A stretch of 7,364 bases of DNA, taken from Treponema sp. GTDB lineage: Bacteria > Spirochaetota > Spirochaetia > Treponematales > Treponemataceae. The position numbers and the translations under genes are program-made. The stretch is from NCBI GenBank assembly GCA_022510885.1, contig JAFLSP010000089.1, positions 1-7,364 of the forward strand, written 5' to 3'. The notes beneath the pieces are model-generated. The model saw nothing but the letters and a program-made list of their open reading frames with translations, was not told where the DNA came from and did no database searches. Numbering within the stretch: the first letter of the stretch is position 1; the number at the start of each line of letters is the position of its first letter. This document shows, piece by piece, positions 6,345 through 7,364 of the stretch.

Positions 6345-7154
6345 TTACGACGGCTGCTTGCCGATGTACGCCAGAATGCCGCCGTCAACGTACAGGATGT
6401 GTCCGTTCACCGCGTTCGATGCGTCGGAAGCGAGGAAGACTGCGGGACCCGCAAGCTCCTCGGGGTCAAGCCAGCGACCTGCCGGCGTTTTCGCGCAGAT
6501 GAACTGGTCGAACGGATGGCGTGAGCCGTCGGGCTGCTTCTCGCGCAGGGGCGCGGTCTGCGGCGTCGCGATGTAGCCCGGGCCGATGCCGTTGCACTGG
6601 ATGTTGTCCCCGCCGTACTCCGAGCAGATGTTGCGCGTGAGCATCTTGAGACCGCCCTTTGCCGCCGCATACGCGGAGACCGTCTCGCGGCCAAGCTCTG
6701 ACATCATGGAACAGATGTTGATGATTTTTCCGTGGCCTTTCTTAATCATGCCCGGCAGCACCGCCTTGGACACGATGAACGGCGCGTTCAGGTCAACGTC
6801 GATGACCTGACGGAATTCCTCCGCCTTCATCTCAAGCATCGGAATGCGCTTGATGATGCCCGCGTTGTTCACGAGGATGTCCACCACGCCCACGTCTTTC
6901 TCGATTTTCTTCACGGTCTCCTGCACGACCGCCTCGTCGGTCACGTCGCAGATGTAGCCGTGCGCGTCAATGCCCGCGTCCTTGTAGTTCTGAAGCCCTT
7001 TTTCCAGCTGCTCCTGCCCGCGGTCGTTGAAGATGATTTTCGCACCCGCCGCCGCGAACGCCTTTGCAATCGCAAAACCGATGCCGTAGGACGCACCCGT
7101 CACCCAAGCGACTTTCCCGGTCAAATCAAAATCTTTCATTTTGAATTCTGCCAT
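6345..7154 (-). CDS. idnO: Short-chain dehydrogenase, gluconate 5-dehydrogenase type (IdnO/KduD-like)
   Basis: This 269-residue classical SDR is probably a cytosolic NAD(P)H-dependent sugar-acid oxidoreductase. It has the cofactor motif TGASYGIG (19-26), NNAG (96-99), and the catalytic tetrad N123, S149, Y162 and K166 (YAAAK). The C-terminal half, with CNGIGPGYIATPQTAP and the tail GGILAYIGKQPS, closely resembles what I recall of the Streptococcus suis gluconate 5-dehydrogenase. Known members reduce 5-ketogluconate to gluconate; related streptococcal enzymes (DhuD) and KduD act on keto-deoxy-uronates from glycosaminoglycan or pectin breakdown, so the exact substrate is uncertain. The start at 7154 is chosen for the GGAGG nine bases upstream. 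An ATG at 7217 falls inside the -10 box and cannot be translated from that promoter; one at 7139 has no ribosome binding site. It has its own promoter and terminator, so it appears monocistronic here. Confidence 0.92.
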   Translation of the reverse strand: MAEFKMKDFDLTGKVAWVTGASYGIGFAIAKAFAAAGAKIIFNDRGQEQLEKGLQNYKDAGIDAHGYICDVTDEAVVQETVKKIEKDVGVVDILVNNAGIIKRIPMLEMKAEEFRQVIDVDLNAPFIVSKAVLPGMIKKGHGKIINICSMMSELGRETVSAYAAAKGGLKMLTRNICSEYGGDNIQCNGIGPGYIATPQTAPLREKQPDGSRHPFDQFICAKTPAGRWLDPEELAGPAVFLASDASNAVNGHILYVDGGILAYIGKQPS

Positions 7155-7163
7155 GCTCTGATT

Positions 7164-7168
7164 CCTCC
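7164..7168 (-). promoter_or_regulatory. Shine-Dalgarno site of the SDR gene
   Basis: GGAGG on the minus strand lies nine bases before the ATG at 7154 and decides between three possible in-frame starts. It sits in the six-base loop of a possible 4-bp stem (GATT/AATC), a weak structure of doubtful importance. Confidence 0.85.
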
Positions 7169-7215
7169 AAATCTGCGCCCGCCGCACAAAACGCCCGCCG
7201 GACGCGCTTTTTACC

Positions 7216-7244
7216 ATGATAAATCACAAACCCGCAATCGTCAA
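7216..7244 (-). promoter_or_regulatory. Sigma-70-type promoter of the SDR gene
   Basis: On the minus strand TTGACG (7244-7239, 5 of 6) and TATCAT (7221-7216, 5 of 6) are separated by 17 bases. The predicted start near 7209 gives a leader of about 55 bases carrying the Shine-Dalgarno. The leader contains CGGCGGGCG twice, but I see no convincing riboswitch or attenuator in it. Confidence 0.8.
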
Positions 7245-7251
7245 TGCCCGC

Positions 7252-7320
7252 GCGGCAAAATCCGGCGAATTTTCGGGAACAGACGAATGTCTGCGGCAAA
7301 ATCCTGCAAATTTTTTGGAA
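7252..7320. repeat. Imperfect tandem pair of 28-base direct repeats
   Basis: Units 7252-7279 and 7293-7320 are identical at 24 of 28 positions, with starts 41 bases apart. Both begin GCGGCAAAATCC and end TTTT-N2-GGAA. The same core CGGCAAAATCC also occurs at 6332-6342, between the terminator and stop of the SDR gene. Their position upstream of the SDR promoter suggests regulator sites or degraded intergenic repeats; the function is unknown. Confidence 0.6.
7280..7293. promoter_or_regulatory. Possible operator: inverted repeat CAGAC-GAAT-GTCTG
   Basis: A perfect 5-bp inverted repeat with a four-base centre lies between the two direct-repeat units, its centre about 43 bases upstream of the SDR -35 box. 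The shape suits a dimeric DNA-binding regulator, but it is short enough to occur by chance and no regulator gene is in view. Confidence 0.25.
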
Positions 7321-7364
7321 TCATATCGGCTTGCGTTTTAACCGCCGGTGGCTCGGGCATTGGG

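Larger units (their letters stand above)
7245..7364. other. Non-coding region upstream of the SDR promoter
   Basis: I see no convincing gene in these 120 bases. They hold a 28-base imperfect direct repeat and a short inverted repeat, both listed separately. On the minus strand a frame entering from 7364 runs eight codons to a TAA at 7340-7338; this could be the 3' end of an upstream gene but is too short to judge. Confidence 0.5.

Noticed and set aside
4380..6524. 714-codon plus-strand open frame opposite proS
   Set aside because: It is in exact codon register with proS. It stays open because proS avoids TTA, CTA and TCA codons, and its His/Arg/Val-rich product resembles no family. ProS has full domain support.
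7155..7217. N-terminal extension of the SDR protein to an ATG at 7217
   Set aside because: That ATG lies inside the predicted -10 box and lacks a ribosome binding site; the 7154 start has GGAGG and the usual family length.
1..7364. tRNA, rRNA, riboswitch, CRISPR, insertion sequence or toxin-antitoxin genes
   Set aside because: I read both strands, mainly the intergenic stretches, and found no cloverleaf, repeat-spacer pattern, transposase motif or conserved riboswitch core.

Overview
The window is a dense, GC-rich (about 60% by eye) bacterial chromosomal segment. It holds six protein-coding genes on both strands and no intergenic stretch longer than about 210 bases. There are no RNA genes, CRISPR arrays, insertion sequences or phage genes. 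The gene mix suggests an anaerobic, host- or gut-associated bacterium, with a treponeme-like spirochaete as my best guess and a Firmicute as the alternative. The mix is a bifunctional CoaBC, a SlyX protein ending in PPHY, a DUF1848 protein, an ECF-type transporter module, a bacterial-type prolyl-tRNA synthetase, and a gluconate 5-dehydrogenase of the Firmicutes type. The taxonomic call is inference from remembered family resemblance.

Layout. Positions 1-1053 (minus) are the first 351 codons of coaBC, cut by the window edge. A 57-base divergent promoter region separates it from slyX (1111-1311, plus), which is followed after one base by a DUF1848 gene (1313-2248, plus). Next is a 704-residue single-chain ECF transporter energizing module (2278-4392, plus) carrying two CbiO/EcfA-type ATPase domains and an EcfT-type membrane domain. 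It meets proS (4389-6233, minus) tail to tail, with both stop codons sharing one CTAG. An intrinsic terminator (6299-6331) separates proS from the upstream SDR gene (6345-7154, minus). The last 210 bases are the SDR leader, its promoter and a short repeat-containing region.

The genes are mostly independent housekeeping or transport units: coenzyme A synthesis, vitamin or metal uptake, tRNA charging and sugar-acid metabolism. Only slyX and the DUF1848 gene look like an operon.

The most interesting signals are these. (1) Three genes have a -10-like hexamer placed exactly six bases before the ATG, two of them with good -35 boxes at 17 bases and none with a Shine-Dalgarno, which points to leaderless mRNAs; coaBC and the SDR gene use normal Shine-Dalgarno sites. 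(2) The DUF1848 protein has a radical-SAM-like CxxxCxxC at its C-terminus, suggesting a circularly permuted radical SAM barrel. (3) The ECF module is an A-A-T triple fusion with no S component nearby. (4) The CoaC domain has Asn where the catalytic Cys of the substrate clamp is expected.
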